64,000 nt of DNA from Marchantia polymorpha subsp. ruderalis (lineage: Eukaryota; Streptophyta; Marchantiopsida; Marchantiales; Marchantiaceae). Shown in pieces: positions 49,601-62,546 of the stretch. The notes under the pieces were generated by a model. That model was given only the letters and a program-made list of their open reading frames with translations, made no database searches and was not told where the DNA came from. Both the position numbers and the translations under genes were made by a program. The stretch covers positions 23,912,501-23,976,500 of the forward strand of contig AP031352.1 in assembly GCA_037833965.1 (NCBI GenBank), given 5' to 3'. How positions within the stretch are numbered: the stretch's first letter is position 1; each line of letters opens with the position of its first letter.

Positions 49601-52600
49601 CTACGACTGCTTACTAAATGTGGCTTCTACTTGGCAGTCTGAGATGGAAGATCTAGTTTTTCCGATTCGGTCATCCTCTACTGAAATGTCCAAGTTTCCA
49701 TGTTAACCGCCGATTGAAACCCATCAACGAGACAGTTGGTGGCTTAATAAGTTTTTAGATACTCAGACGTTCTCCAAGCCTTAATAACAGTTTAATTAAA
49801 CATTTTGAACTGTGCTACGTCCAAGATACATTCTAAGCTTATATAGTCAGGTATCTGCGACCTCTCAACTTACCCATTTTCTGGTTCAAGAAAATGCACA
49901 GTCAAGCCTTCGACTTTTCCATTCCACACTCTAACCTTTGAGCCTCCAAAGTGAAAAGCCTGAACTTCTTGCAAGTCTTGAATCTGTGTTATCAAACAGA
50001 AGTCCACTCAGACGTTCCTCTGTGATAAGAAACTACCCTAGAAGGCAAACGATAGAAATAGATAACAACCCAGGTTCTGGAGTGAATGCGTATAGGTCGC
50101 AAAGGTAAGTTACTTCTTATCAAGAAGACACTCAACTTTGCGACTCATCTGGGCTCCTAACACATTAAAAAGCTGCAATTTGAAACACGAGGCTGATAGT
50201 AAACACTGTAAGTGACGAGTGATTAGTTCAGCGATCAGCGCATACTATACTATCTGACAATTTCCGTGGAAAGACTTAAGTACTCGATCTCAGAGCTATA
50301 TGAGCCTAGACTTACATATTTATAGTTCAAACAGTCGTACTTGGGAAGTATAATCTCTGTATTGTGTCCACTTTCTTGAACAGCCCTAGCAAGACTGGTA
50401 ACCACATCGCCAAGTCCTCCCACCTATCCCATGTATATACAACACATGATACGATTTGAGTCAATGGTTTTCAGCTGCAGCTTGGCAATAACTCCCTTTG
50501 GAAGTACCGGCTTAGCAGCTCTCAGCCAGGGCTGAGAATATAGCGAATGATACCAGTCCGGAAAATCTTAACAGAATGTTTGAATGAAAGAATGTTTGAT
50601 CTCCAAAGGCAGTCTCCGTAAAGAGCTCCATCTGACTAAGAAACATGTGCTGCAAGTAGCTAATAACTTCGCAGATCCAAATCGGATTTTTTTTCCGATG
50701 ATTATGTGGGTGGGGTACCAAATATGCATACCTTAGCGATTGGAGCCATTTCCACGGCGATATGGATGATGTCCAATGGTGGCTGAGACAAAAGGCCACC
50801 CTTAACTGGTACATGATAGTCAAGACCATTTCTATTATCGTAAATTCCGCCTCGGTCATCTCCTCTTTCAGAGAATACGAAGTCCATCACATACGCATCC
50901 TTGGGAATTTTCACTGGAAAGCAAAGCACAATATTGCAAAGTGTCAATACGACATTTCTCCTCCTCAGCGAAAGACAGGACGAAGTCAACAAATATTGAA
51001 TTCTTCTAAAAAACATATACCTGCAACTAACAGAACTTTTGGAGCTTCCCTCTTTGCACTTAAGAAGTATCTACATTAGTTAAGCTAGGGGTTTAGGGTT
51101 TAGGTTTAGACCAGCTTAGAACGTGATTGTGCCTCTGACCACGTTCTAAGCTGCTGAATACATGCTCTTACCTGTTGCTTCGAGATGAGTACCGTTTTCG
51201 GCTTTCACCATTTTAATGGGCTCGAAGCATCCAAGAAAATGAGTCCAGCGATTGAAAGAACCACGCATATAAACGTCTGGCTTGCCATTCAGCACGGTGT
51301 TAGATGGGTTATAATATACTGTCACATCTTCTCCTGCTAGAGGTTCAGCTGGCTTTGTGTAGAAAATATGTGACTGAGCTTGGAGGAATGTCTCCATGGT
51401 TTTTGCCGCCATCTCCTTTTTCAATTTCTCTATATGTACAGCCTGCAGATGAAAGAAACATTTGTTTCAGTTAACGGATTTGACAAATGTACTCTTGAAC
51501 ACAAATCTTACGAAGAGCTCCATCGCGTAGCAAGACTTAGGTATTACAGTATGAGACAGCCTTCTTCAGATTAAATGGATGATTTGATAACATGGGTGGA
51601 CTGTATTGGTTCTCACGCATAGAGGAGCAGAACAGGAAAGAAACTCTGTAAGAGTTGTTCGTGACCAAGTTTACCAGAGAAAAGCATAATTAAAACAATT
51701 TCCAGCGGCATACTTGCCTTCCTCTCCGCTTCTTCACGTCTGGCTTGCCTCTCCTTCTGGAGCTTCTCGTATACTTCCTCCTCAAACTGCCCCCAGTAGG
51801 CATCCTCTGCCAAGGTATTCGTAACTACACCATGAAAATCTCTGTAATCATTATTGTCATAGAGCCGTGCAGTCTCTGGGGGACCATCAGCAAAGACCCA
51901 GTTCAGCATGTACGCCTTTTCGGGAACCTTGACTGCAAATACAAACTCTTTGAAGTCAGTCGCGAGTTGAGTACAATTTGAAAGACGCAAGAAAGGTTAC
52001 AAATGACCAGTCGATAGTTCAATATCTAGCGTGGAGAAGATACGTCTGCTCTTCTTGCTGGTGAAATCAAGCGACAAGTCGAGTTCTTGTCAATAAACAG
52101 ATCAAATCAAGTATCACCACTTCTCAACTATATATATGATACAGTCTTGAGCTGTCAAACACGATTACCTTTTGCAGCCCACCAGTCACCACCATTGCTG
52201 TTCTGAAAAGACAGCTCCTGTACGACTGAGACCACTTCCTTCCAATTATTGTATCCACCATGTATCCACACCTCCTTGCTCTGGGAAAGTGGGCCTGATG
52301 CTCGATTGTAGAACAGGGTAACAGACTCACCCCCTCCAAATTTTGAAGGTTCGATGAACCAAAGTCCATCAACTCTTTCCACTGCTTTCAGCAGAGAACT
52401 TCTCGCCATTTCTCTCTCGTCATTGACGATAGCCTTAGCCTGGGCCCTGTCAGCCTCTTCACCAGCCTTTCTCTCTGCCAGTTCGCGCTCTTCAGCAGCA
52501 ATGCGCTCCTTTTTGGCCTGATCTTCTTTCCGACGTCGTGCTTCTTCCGCCTTCTCTTCCAGCAAGAAGTATTCAAACTCTACCTTTGACATTCCTCCGT

Positions 52601-54113
52601 CCACCATGATGAAGAAATCCGTTTGGTCATTGTTTTCGTAGATACTGAGCCCATCATAGAATATGAAGTCAACCTTGTACGCTTCCTTAGGCACGTGAAT
52701 CTTACAAGCCCACCAATCCCCGGGATCTCCAGGAAGACTAGTCTTAGTAAGCTCCGTGGTGAAAGGCTTCCACCTCCAATCGTTAAAAGCACCCGTGATA
52801 AATATTTTAGGCTGTCCGATTAGTGCTGTGATTCTGCGGTTTATGAAAATTTCCAGCTCTTCTGTCGCCAACGCAGGATTTGGATAGTAAAATATTTTGT
52901 TCTTCAGATAAGAGTGCTTCACCGCCAGCTTCAATATCTGACTTCTCCGCATTTCTTCCTGCGCCCTTTTCTCCTCTTGTTCTCGTACTGCACGCTCCTT
53001 CGAGGTTTCTTCTGCAAGCAGAGGCTCGACTTCAGCCCAGCTCAGCTCATCACCAGATTTCTCATCATCAATTTCTTCCTTCTTCTCCTCGACATCGGCA
53101 ACGGTGAGAGTAGACCTCGATGTCTCATCGACATGTTTCTGACCGGCTCCAGTACTCCCTGCCTCGACATGCAGCACCTGCTCAACATTCCCCGGTTCAG
53201 CATCTCCTCCGATAACCAGTACCTGTTCAATGGTCCCCGATTGAACATCCCGAACGGAAGCAAATGTCTCGGTCCCGAGCCTATCCTCGTGACTGATAGC
53301 GTCATTTACAGTGCTACCTTCGCTAGGAACTTCTTGACGACGATCTTGAACGTTGGCTGTTGCACCAGAGAGGGGCTGCAGGCTTCCAGAGAATTCCTTG
53401 GCGACAGCTGCCTTCTTCAATTTTGGATCCCCTGTCTTTCTCCGGGGCCTCGCTGACGGCTGACCTGCTGTGACAGCACACGCATGAACAGATCGAAGCG
53501 AATCACTGTAGGTTCATTAATGCACAGTGGACTACTCGGAAGAACAGAGAAACGATGGACCAAGGTTACAGGTCAATTATTATACAACACCCCACAGCAC
53601 TGTGAAAGAATTCTTTAGCTACTGTTTGAATCTGCTCCTCAAAACAAGTCAATCTAAGGAAATATCTTAATTTGACACTGTGCCTGTTGAAGCCTTTCAA
53701 AATATTACCATTGCTTCTTCTGAAGCTGCCATTTCGAAGGCTGCCTGTGCACGACCGATCGCAATTCGCGCCAGCACTCTGGAAACGAAATAGGAATTTG
53801 AGTTACGCTTAACAAACAGCACAGATGATCAAAGTAGAGTATGTATAAATGCAGCGCGAGGAATACATGTCGATTACATATTATTCCCAAAATTACGGAA
53901 GATTCAGGAAGATAAAAGCTGCAAGTCATGGAATAGCAAAACTTTCGGAAGGTGAAAGACGCGGGCTGTACGGACAATGGGAGCAAGGTATCGGACGGGG
54001 AAGATAGACCCGCCACGTAACTGCAAGCTTCCGGGAGTGACGGAACAATTGGAACCTCCAGCATTGAAGATCTGATTCAGAGCAGGCGTCGGAAATTTGA
54101 CAGAAGAAGCCAT
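46662..54113 (-). CDS. SS3: Soluble starch synthase III, plastid
   Basis: The enzyme transfers glucose from ADP-glucose to alpha-1,4-glucan chains in amylopectin synthesis in the plastid. ATG is at 54113-54111 and TGA at 46664-46662. The 16 exons (minus strand) are 54113-~53961, 53778-53709, 53467-52169, 51932-51718, 51442-51172, 50913-50732, 50423-50316, 49983-49874, 49527-49422, 49054-48884, 48690-48562, 48324-48142, 47835-47704, 47430-47319, 47111-46988 and 46797-46662, totalling about 1166 residues with phase preserved throughout. The N-terminus ([14 protein letters not shown], then S/R-rich) looks like a transit peptide. An acidic linker and coiled, Glu/Arg-rich spacers separate three CBM53 modules (about 260-355, 440-555, 595-705). 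The GT5 domain runs from about 713 to the end, with [12 protein letters not shown] near 730, [17 protein letters not shown], and [16 protein letters not shown] near 1080. The exon-1 donor is the only uncertain junction. Intron 4 uses a GC donor. Confidence 0.97.
51086..51153. repeat. Telomere-like TTTAGGG motif plus 14-bp hairpin in SS3 intron
   Basis: At about 51086-51109 the text GGGTTTAGGGTTTAGGTTTAG carries two to three plant telomere-type TTTAGGG units. It is followed by a perfect 14-bp inverted repeat (51112-51125 and 51140-51153, CAGCTTAGAACGTG) with a 14-nt loop. Both lie in SS3 intron 5, just downstream of the exon-5 donor on the minus strand. Confidence 0.6.
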
Positions 54114-55800
54114 GTCTCCAATTACGCAAACTTCATTCCAGTTCCCAGTCGGCTTCGAGTCGAAATGGTTCCCTTCGAGCGTTCTAAATCTCACGTAAAT
54201 TGATCATGTTCCCGCTCTTCTATCGACGTGGCGCTAAAGCGCCTCTCACACGCACTGAACCGACAAGAATGTGTATCAGAATAGTCATCACTGCCTTCTC
54301 TGCATTCCTGCTGCGAGCACCATCCAGTCGACAGCTTGTGGGACTTGATGCCTTTACTCCCTTCAGTCTCACTTTCAAATGTGTGTTACGTCCACGAACA
54401 TCGAACTTATCTCCTCCACCCAATGCGACCCAGCGCAAGCAGCCGATTCTGTCATCGGGTCATTCTTCCGAGGAGCAGCATTATTTACTTGGCCACACGA
54501 TCAAGCGCAGGGAGGTCGAGGGTTTATCCCTGACTGGAGTACTTTCGATTCACTGACGACTTTTCGAGGGAGGCTGAGCTCGTGGGCGTGCGGCAAATCA
54601 CGACCTCTGAATTGCGGATTCTATCGCGCTGCACAGAATGAGCTCGCTCACTTGTGGAGGGCCAGTGGCAAGCGCGAGTCAAAGCGCAAAGTGGACGGGC
54701 GATCAATTTTACCAGCCCGGGTTACGCGGTAGGCACCGGAACAAGAACACAGAATGTGAATTCAGGATCGCAGGACTTCAGCTGCATGCACACAGCGGAG
54801 AGAGGGAACAGGGAAAGGCCGAGATCGAAAGAAAGGCGATGAGTGCCGGACCAAATGCTGCCTAAGCGAACTGCTGATAGGCCAGTACGACGAACGAATC
54901 CAGGGAGAGACGAATTGGATCCCCCGATGGACGGTCATCCAACACTGCAGCACTTGGCTCGACGGTGAGAGCTGCGAGCTGCGAGTTTCGGGTCCCAGCT
55001 TCCAATAAAGCGCACCTCTGCCACGTCTGACTCGTACCAAAACTTTCCGCTCCGCTTTCGGTCATCAAAACACAATCTCGCCCAACGCAGCCATGCCACT
55101 TGTGATTTGTGAGGCCCTCGTTCGCCCCATCTGACTCACGTTTTCTCCTCCTCCCCTCTCCTCCCCTCCCCTCCCCTCGCCGAACGACGCCTCTCGACGC
55201 CTCGGCCTCGGACGGTCGCTCGTCATCTCTACCCACCACCCTCCACTCTCCAATTTGTCGAAGCCCGTGGCCCCCTCTCGTTCTTGCTCGCTGCCATTCT
55301 CGCGCCCATCTACTCCGCCCCGATAAATACCCGAGCTCAGATTCTTGCAATCTTTCCCTCCCTGCCACTGGCTGCGCGAATTTGTCGTCCGCGGCCTCCT
55401 CTCCGCTGGAGCCGCGGACCGCCTCCGAGACCAACGGATCTGCTCGCGCGGCATATTTAGGCGGGCGACGGGTACACGCCTGCCTAGGCCTATTTCGCGT
55501 AGCCTTCCACCTCCACCTCCACCTCCACTTGAGCCCCCAATCTGCTTCCCCTTTTCCCTTTGCGCATCTTCTCCGACCGCCACCTCTGCCGCCAGCTCTG
55601 CCGCCAGGGGCGCCACCTTGTTGCTCCAGCGCCGGATCTATTTCCCGTGACGACAGCGCTCGATTGGCATCGATCGATCGCACTCCAGACAAAACCGCGC
55701 GCGAGTCACGACAACGAGGCTGCTTGTCGGTTCTTGACTTTGGTTCTTTGACCGTGGCCTTGTTGTTACGCGGTGAGTTCTAACCCCGTCGAGTTGAACT
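54114..55800 (-). promoter_or_regulatory. SS3 upstream region and probable leader
   Basis: GC-rich sequence extends upstream of the SS3 start codon, with GAGG/CCTCC-rich tracts at about 55150-55185 and CCACCT repeats at about 55505-55530. A TATTTAT box on the minus strand at about 55324-55330 could position a start near 55295, which would give a long leader. Opposing open frames (54862-55692 - and 55109-55783 +) overlap almost completely and show no domains, so they are treated as noncoding. Promoter identity is inferred from position only. Confidence 0.4.
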
Positions 55801-58800
55801 GCGTCTGATCTCCTCCAGGTCCTCGATCGCAGTGGTGCATCGTGGTCGATGATCCTGCAAGATCTCTCGCTCGTTTCTCCCCTCCACCTTCGTCAGATGA
55901 TCCTGTTTTCTCCTGACGTTGGTGATGAAATCCACTTCTCGCTCTACATGCATCGCTATCGTGATGTCGGTGTCAAAATCTACAAGTTGTTCAATTCTAA
56001 GCAAATTTATTCTATTTCCACTACAACAAAACGTCTTTCCCCTTACAAGTTTCCCTATGTGTTCTAAGTTACAACACATAGAGAAGACGACGTTTATGAT
56101 GACAATGTTGTCGTTTTGGCAACAACAATTATCTTTCTATCTATTAATCTACACGATCAATTTATTAATTTACACGTTTTTTATTTTTTTAACAATTTTT
56201 TGACATATTCTTCAAATTTGAACATGATCATACATCCATTATTTAAATATTTATATTAAAAAAAATTTTACATATAAACTGCATATGATAATTGTAAAAA
56301 ATATCAATTCTATTTACTTTTGATATTAAATACATTAAAATATCTTTGTGTCTATATATAATTAAATCGAAATTTTCAAATTTATAGATCATTAAATTTT
56401 CAAAAAATATTTATGAATTAAATTTTAAACAGTCAACAATGTTTATCTGTGTCTTATTCAAAACACATATATCACTTTTTTTCTTTTTTCCAATTCAACT
56501 TGCGCTTTATTTATGTAGTCAATCTAATGATTACAAACCAATTAATATTTCAGTTTTAATATGTATGATTAAGAAAAACTATTGTCCAAAATCCAAGTGT
56601 ATAAAATTAAAATGTATGTATATATAACTTTACATCTAAAATAATGATATCCAAAAAAATTGGATATTTTCATGAAATGAAACTTATGTCAATTTTTGGA
56701 AATCTGAAATTAATTTTTATATCTAATAAAATTTCCAAATTTTATGATTGGATCCAATTTTTCTTTTTTCTTTTTTCTTTAAATTTTGTATCTCATACAT
56801 TCAATAGTTAAGTTATTTTTTATAACTTGATTCAAAGAAAATGTAAAGTTTTAGTAATGACTTGTAAAATAATAATTTCTCAATTGAGAAGGGTTGTATT
56901 GTATAGTATTATATACATCATTAGATTTTTGAAAAACATTTAATTAATAAAGTTATATATTTCGGTTGAATTAGAAAGAAAGAGAATTTTTAGATTTTTT
57001 AGAAATGAAAAGTAATAATTAATTTAATGGATTAAAACATGTTGTCAAGATATAATAATTGATGTTTAAATTTTATTTTAAATTATAATTTATATATCAT
57101 TTTTTCAACAATGACATGAACATTTAATCTTCATGCAGGTTTTATTATTAATAAAACTATTTATATGATCTTCATGAAACCTAGATTACTAAGATTGTTT
57201 ATATTGAATTAATGATAATTGAAATGTGAGATTTTTATTCAAAAAAATATATATATTGAAAAATACAATTCAACTTATGTTAGTCTTCACATTTGTTTTT
57301 TTAGTTTATAGAATTCAATTTTCAATAACTTTACTGAATCCATGTTAGGTCTCATGTTAGGTCTCATTCTGGCAAATGCCAGCTTTGTCAGAAAAAATTA
57401 AATCAGTCAAATTTTTGGCCTTAATTTTGGCATAAACATTTTCATTTCATTATTTTTTGTTTCGCGATCGTTGAGAACCCAAAACGTTTTGAGATAGCAT
57501 TTTTAATTGCTTGGTTCCAGTAGAATTCCATGTGATATGCGGCAATCCATCAGCAATCCATCAGCTCATCCGAATTACTAGACTTTTGTAGACTTTCTAG
57601 CAGTTTCCAGATGTTTAATCACATTAATTAATTTACTTGACATCCATCTGTTTGCACATCTGCACTCCCAATTTGCCCCAACCGGACTCGCGGGCTCTGT
57701 CTAGGGAGCAAACAACCTTTTTGCCATGAAGCAGTTCACGTCAGGCCTCGTCTAAATCTCCTATCATCATTACCTTCTCCTTTTGATGACTTCCACTATG
57801 AGCGTCCAAATGCTTTACAACTATGAACGTGCGCGGAAATTCCATGTGGACGTTAGTCTTTACAAAGTATGGCTGTTTGGCCACATTAATTTTGAAAAAG
57901 TTGGCGGCTAAAAATAGAACGACAGATTTCACAATTTTTGGTTTTTGTACATAAATATATATAAATTTATAAAAGATCAAGTTTTTATGCAAAAATTGTA
58001 GTTGTCACATTTGTATAATTATTTTTTACCTTATCTAACTAATCACAAGAATATGTAAAAACACTAAACATAATATTATTTTTTATTTTAAAATTATATT
58101 TATAGATAATATAATTTTTAAAATTAAAAAGTCAACTTTGGAAATTTATTTTTAAGCATGTAAGTGATTATTTCGTACATAAATTCATACCTGAAGAGTT
58201 CGATTAAAAATTTTGATTATGAGTTTTCATATTAAATCATTGATGTAAACATTCATCTCAACTTAATCATTGATGTAGATGAATTAAATCAAAATCATGT
58301 AGCATTCACTTTCACATTTATTGAGCATACTTTTGTGATGCTCAAATATGGAATGATAGTGGACATATTTTGAATATTGACACTTTGAAAACATTGAGAA
58401 TCTACTTTGGATGAAGATCTAGATGCTTCATTCTTATTCCCTTCATTAAGATATTTATGATAATATCACTTGTTCATTTTTGGTGCGATTTGGTGAACAT
58501 TTTGAGTGATGAGGAGAATGATCAAGGTTTTCTAAAGATAACATGGGAAGGAGATAATGTCCTAGTGTATTTAGAATTGTATATTATAATATATATGATC
58601 ATAAGCGGAAGATATCAAGGTCATTTCTCATAAAAAGTACAAAGGAAAAATAACTTGTACCCTTATACTTTTACTAGGAAAAATTTATATGCAAGAGAAA
58701 TCTCGCCATCATTAGTGGCCTCCACGTTGCAATTCATTGCCATTGTACTTTCCCAAGTCAAAAATGATCCAACCCTCATGTTAAATTCCAATTTGCAATC

Positions 58801-59062
58801 GAAAGCTAAGATTGAATCCCTCTTTATAATTAATTATGCTAGTCTTATTCATACATGGAGATTTTAAAAGATTCTCTTGATACATCTAGCTTCTTGTGAT
58901 TTTCTCTAAGAACTTGGTTGCGGATCAAGTGACTTTGTATAGACTTTGTATAGACTTTGCACTGCATTTACAAAAAATGTTAAAGTTACTTTGAATTCTT
59001 TTTGAATGTATACAAACCTTGTCATTCCGATATAATAAAGTAAAGATTTCATTCTGATTTTG
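55801..59062. other. AT-rich block without genes
   Basis: From about 56080 the sequence is strongly A+T-rich, with a short richer interruption around 57340-57900. Small tandem duplications occur: ATGTTAGGTCTC twice at about 57343-57366, and CAATCCATCAG twice at about 57543-57564. TATAGACTTTG repeats at about 58930-58960. No coding exon or RNA gene was recognised. Confidence 0.5.
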
Positions 59063-59403
59063 GCAAGGTAGAGTAATCTTTTGCTGGTACCCGATAAATC
59101 GATTGAGGTAGAGGTAAAATATAAAAGCATGGCTATATACAAGGTAACGAGTAGAGTAAAGATAAAGCTGAATGGATTATCGGGTAATTACCTTGCAACC
59201 CTTGATCATTGCAAAAGTCCGCCACGGAGTTCATGGCGCGGCCGCGTAATCCGTGGCAAACTTCCAAGTTACAACTGAGTTCCAAATCGTAATTTTTTTA
59301 AAATTTTGGGTTTAGGCAACATCAATGATGTTGTGTGATGAGTCGGTTAGTCAGATTGATCACGCAACTCATCATTTGTTGAGAAATATTGAGATTATGA
59401 GCA

Positions 59404-60230
59404 TTGGTAGCCGCAACTACTCTGCGATGTAGGACGAGCTCTACGATGAAGAACTCGTCCCTAAGACCGTGCCTCGCATCGACAATGCGCAACATATTGT
59501 CAAGTCAAAGCGCAAGCGAGGGTGACAATCCTATACTTGGGCTTATATCTGAGAATGAGAGGCCAACGACTCCGTTCAACAGCGCTAGCAGCGACAGTGC
59601 ATAATATGCAGCAAGTGATTCTCCCACAAGACCAATGCATCGAGATGGAAGACACATTTGCACTTGCACCACATCACGGATAACGACACCGTCTCATTCA
59701 CACTGCCCGACAAGCATATGGTCTAGACGTCATCAAGTTGCGTCCGCAAGCCTGTGTTTCCAAAATTTGTCCTCGAAGGGTTCGAAAACGCCGTCGTCGA
59801 TTATGTCTTGCAAGGTGACGTCACGCTTTGCGCGAGTGAAAGCAATCAGTTTAAACAATTTGTTGTCGCACTGACGCACGGATATGAGCCGCCGTCAATT
59901 TGCACAATCCTCCAGCGCATCATCTAACTATAGATGTCGTATTGTTGAAGACCCAGAGCATTTTGCTAACGATATTGGATTTCAAGTGTGAGGCTAATGT
60001 CGGCATGCACGTTATGACATACATGTTTGAATACTTGAAGCGCTTGGGCCGAGATGTGATCACCTGCGTACTGAACATCACCAGCAATAATGGGTCGGAC
60101 GCGACAAGCGCAATTGTGCTACTCTTCTAACTTGTGAACGTTTTTGTCGGTTACGAGCAGCTGCACAAGTGCAACCACGTCTGATGTGCCGACCACTCAG
60201 TCCATGTCTTGTGCATAGTGCTTCTTCAGC
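59404..60230 (+). pseudogene. hAT transposase remnant
   Basis: The pieces match hAT-superfamily transposases: DELY..ELVPKTVPRIDN near the start, then FENAVVDYVLQGDVTLCAS followed by FKQFVVALTHGYEPPSICTI. Farther on come EYLKRLGRDVITCVLNITSN and NGSDATSAIVLLF, and a HV.CADHSVH segment corresponding to the conserved C..H motif downstream of the catalytic core. The pieces are spread over different frames with several stops, so the gene is inactive. The N-terminal zinc finger and the C-terminal dimerisation domain were not recognised with confidence. Confidence 0.65.
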
Positions 60231-62212
60231 ACTTTCAGCGTTGTCTATCTACGATGCGTTACAACGTTATATACAAGGAAGCAGGGAATAAATCATACAG
60301 GTTTAGCATCTAAGTATTATCGCAGAGCTCACAGATAAGAGACTCGAAGTCTATTCATTGAACATGTAAACATTCAAGGCACACGACGAATAAATGCTAG
60401 ACGGTGGGTTTCTGAACAAGCTCCTCACGTGAATAGGCACCCTATCGTGCTTATCGGACGATTTCCATAGCTGCATAGCCTAGAATGGACATGTTACGAT
60501 ATAGAATAGAAGCCAGGATATAATACACGAGGTGTATATCATGATGATGAATGTCATAGTTGCTAATTTATACAGATCTCATAAATTGGATGCTATCTAG
60601 AGGTACATGTTGAGGAAAGGCGATCTACTTGCGCCTTAATGATTCCGATTGAGTCATGTACTTAATCCAAAATAGCATATGTGGAAGACTAAAGAGCCGA
60701 GGTTGACTAGAATGTGCTACGTCATTTTTCATAGACCTGGATGTAAAGTTTTGGGGCAGATTAGAAGATAGTCAAGTCCTTAAAACATTAGGTGTCAATT
60801 GAGAATGTATGAATTAGATCTCAACTCTAGCTAGAAAATATAACTCCTTCGAGCGCGTGTGGAGTGATTAACATCAAATCAGTAACCTTTAGAACTGCGG
60901 GGACGAAGAAATCATCTACATATCATAGAACATCGAGAAGTCTAGTTAGAAGGTTGGGTTATCCGCGAGCAAACTGTGGCAAAATGTTGCTATTTCGGTA
61001 TGAAGACAACAAATAACACAAACAAAACATGCCTTCACAAAAGGTGTCCATTTCTCCGCATACAACCCACCCTCATAACCACCTAAGGATGCACAATGGA
61101 CGTAATTTGAAACATATAGCAACCAGTTAGATGATATGTTTCTCAGTCAATAGTAACTCGAAGTCTCCAAAGCAACATGGAAAGGAACATTGAAAAACAC
61201 TACTTACTCTTATTATATGCTTACATATATGCAATTAATCAAATTTATACAAAAAGCTCCTTACAAGAGACTGCTTTGATAAGATCCTCTTTTGTAAGAA
61301 CAACTCTATTTCCACGGCCATTGAACAATCCTCGGCTAGCTACAGTGTGAGTTGTTCAGTCTAGCTAGCTCAGCTCCATTGAGCTAAGCTAGCGCTGAGA
61401 ATATTTCGTCCATCGAAAAAACATATAATAGAATATGTAAGCTTGTACTTGCAAAATTTTTGTCTTCCTTTCTACTTCTATTTGATGGGATCCCTCGCAC
61501 TCCGCCGTTGGGCACAACAAGGCATTGATCAAATCAAACAGCTCATGACATATCAAGATCCTGTTCTAAGTTTGAAACGGAGGAAAGAGAATTGCTTAAG
61601 AAATGACATCAGGTTACTGAAGAACTGCTTGTGTGTATGCTAAAATCCTCAAGGTATTATCAGTTCACGGATATTGAAAATTGCAACGAGTCAAGAAAAT
61701 GAAAGACTTACACTTATGTACTTTCCGCCATTCTGGATCTTGGCTTATCGAACGTTGTGTGAATAAGCTTGCTAGTGTCCTCGATATAAAAGACGAGATT
61801 ATCAAATAGAGCAGATTTCAAGCATGTCCAATGATTGCCGAAGTGATCGTCTTTCCAGATGAGTGATTTGAGCTATTCAAGTCAACTTTTGGTGAACAAA
61901 AGCAACCTTGTATGCGACGCAAACTTGATTCCATTGCTCATTCCGAGATGACAAAACTGGCTCACATTCTCACAAAAATGGCTTCTTGACATAATCCATC
62001 GTCGGCATGGAAAACATGGCGAGGCATTGTGATGAGGACAATCGATGCAGAGATCGGGGGGCCTGAGATGATAGCAGTTGGATATGCTCATCCGGGCGGC
62101 AGAATTAACCTAATTAAGGAATAGTGAACAATCGACCCACAAGAAGGCAATTAAAGAAGCCGTTTACTTCACCAAATTAAAGGTAAGTTAACAACGACAT
62201 GCAATTAATCAA

Positions 62213-62512
62213 GCTGCAAACTTGTAAGGGGTAGGTAAACCGACATTACCTTTACGCTACCATCTACCTTACCCATTGGTTAACTTGACATGAAGTTGTC
62301 AACTTAACATGTAATTACTTGGGTAAGGGTGTAAGTAAATCGGCATTACCTTTACTCTACCCTCTATCCTACTCAATGGTTTACTTCATTTGGAGCCGTC
62401 AAGTTAACAGGTTATTACTCGGATAAGGGGGTAAGTAAACCGACATTACCTTTACTCTACCCTCTACTTCACTCATTCGTTATCTTTCTACCTTAAACTC
62501 TAACTTTTACCT
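62213..62512. repeat. 100-bp unit repeated three times at hAT right end
   Basis: The landmark GTA(G/A)GTAAA(C/T)CG recurs at 62231, 62331 and 62431, an exact 100-bp period. Each is followed by CATTACCTTTAC(G/T)CTACC(A/C)TCTA. The spacer text (GTTAACTTGACATGAAG and its relatives) is also conserved but more diverged. The array lies just inside the right terminal inverted repeat of the hAT element and probably derives from amplification of its subterminal region. Confidence 0.8.
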
Positions 62513-62546
62513 TCTACCCTTGAGTAAAAAGTATTTTACTTTACCT

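Larger units (their letters stand above)
59063..62546 (+). mobile_element. Decayed hAT DNA transposon
   Basis: The left end at 59063 reads GCAAGGTAGAGTAA. The right end at 62546 reads, on the complementary strand, GCAAGGTAAAGTAAAATAC, so the two form diverged terminal inverted repeats. Inside both ends GTAGAGTAAA-like motifs recur (for example near 59149, and inverted near 62352 and 62452), as expected of hAT subterminal repeats. The element is about 3.5 kb and carries a degraded hAT transposase on the + strand. No matching 8-bp target duplication was seen, so the exact ends are provisional. The block differs sharply in composition from the AT-rich DNA on both sides. Confidence 0.6.

Noticed and set aside
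51713-51714. GT donor three bases downstream of the GC donor in SS3 intron 4
   Set aside because: Using it breaks the frame into the next exon, which is clearly SS3.
52914-53456. 180-codon + strand frame opposite SS3 exon 3
   Set aside because: It is a shadow of the large, clearly homologous SS3 exon on the - strand.
54862-55692. 276-codon open frame on - strand opposite a 224-codon + frame
   Set aside because: Both are low-complexity translations of GAGG/CCTC repeats upstream of SS3. They overlap almost fully and neither resembles a protein family.
62213-62512. Regular 100-bp triplicate considered as a CRISPR-like array
   Set aside because: Units are contiguous and diverged throughout, with no short conserved repeat and unique spacers. 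It lies at a hAT terminus in plant DNA.
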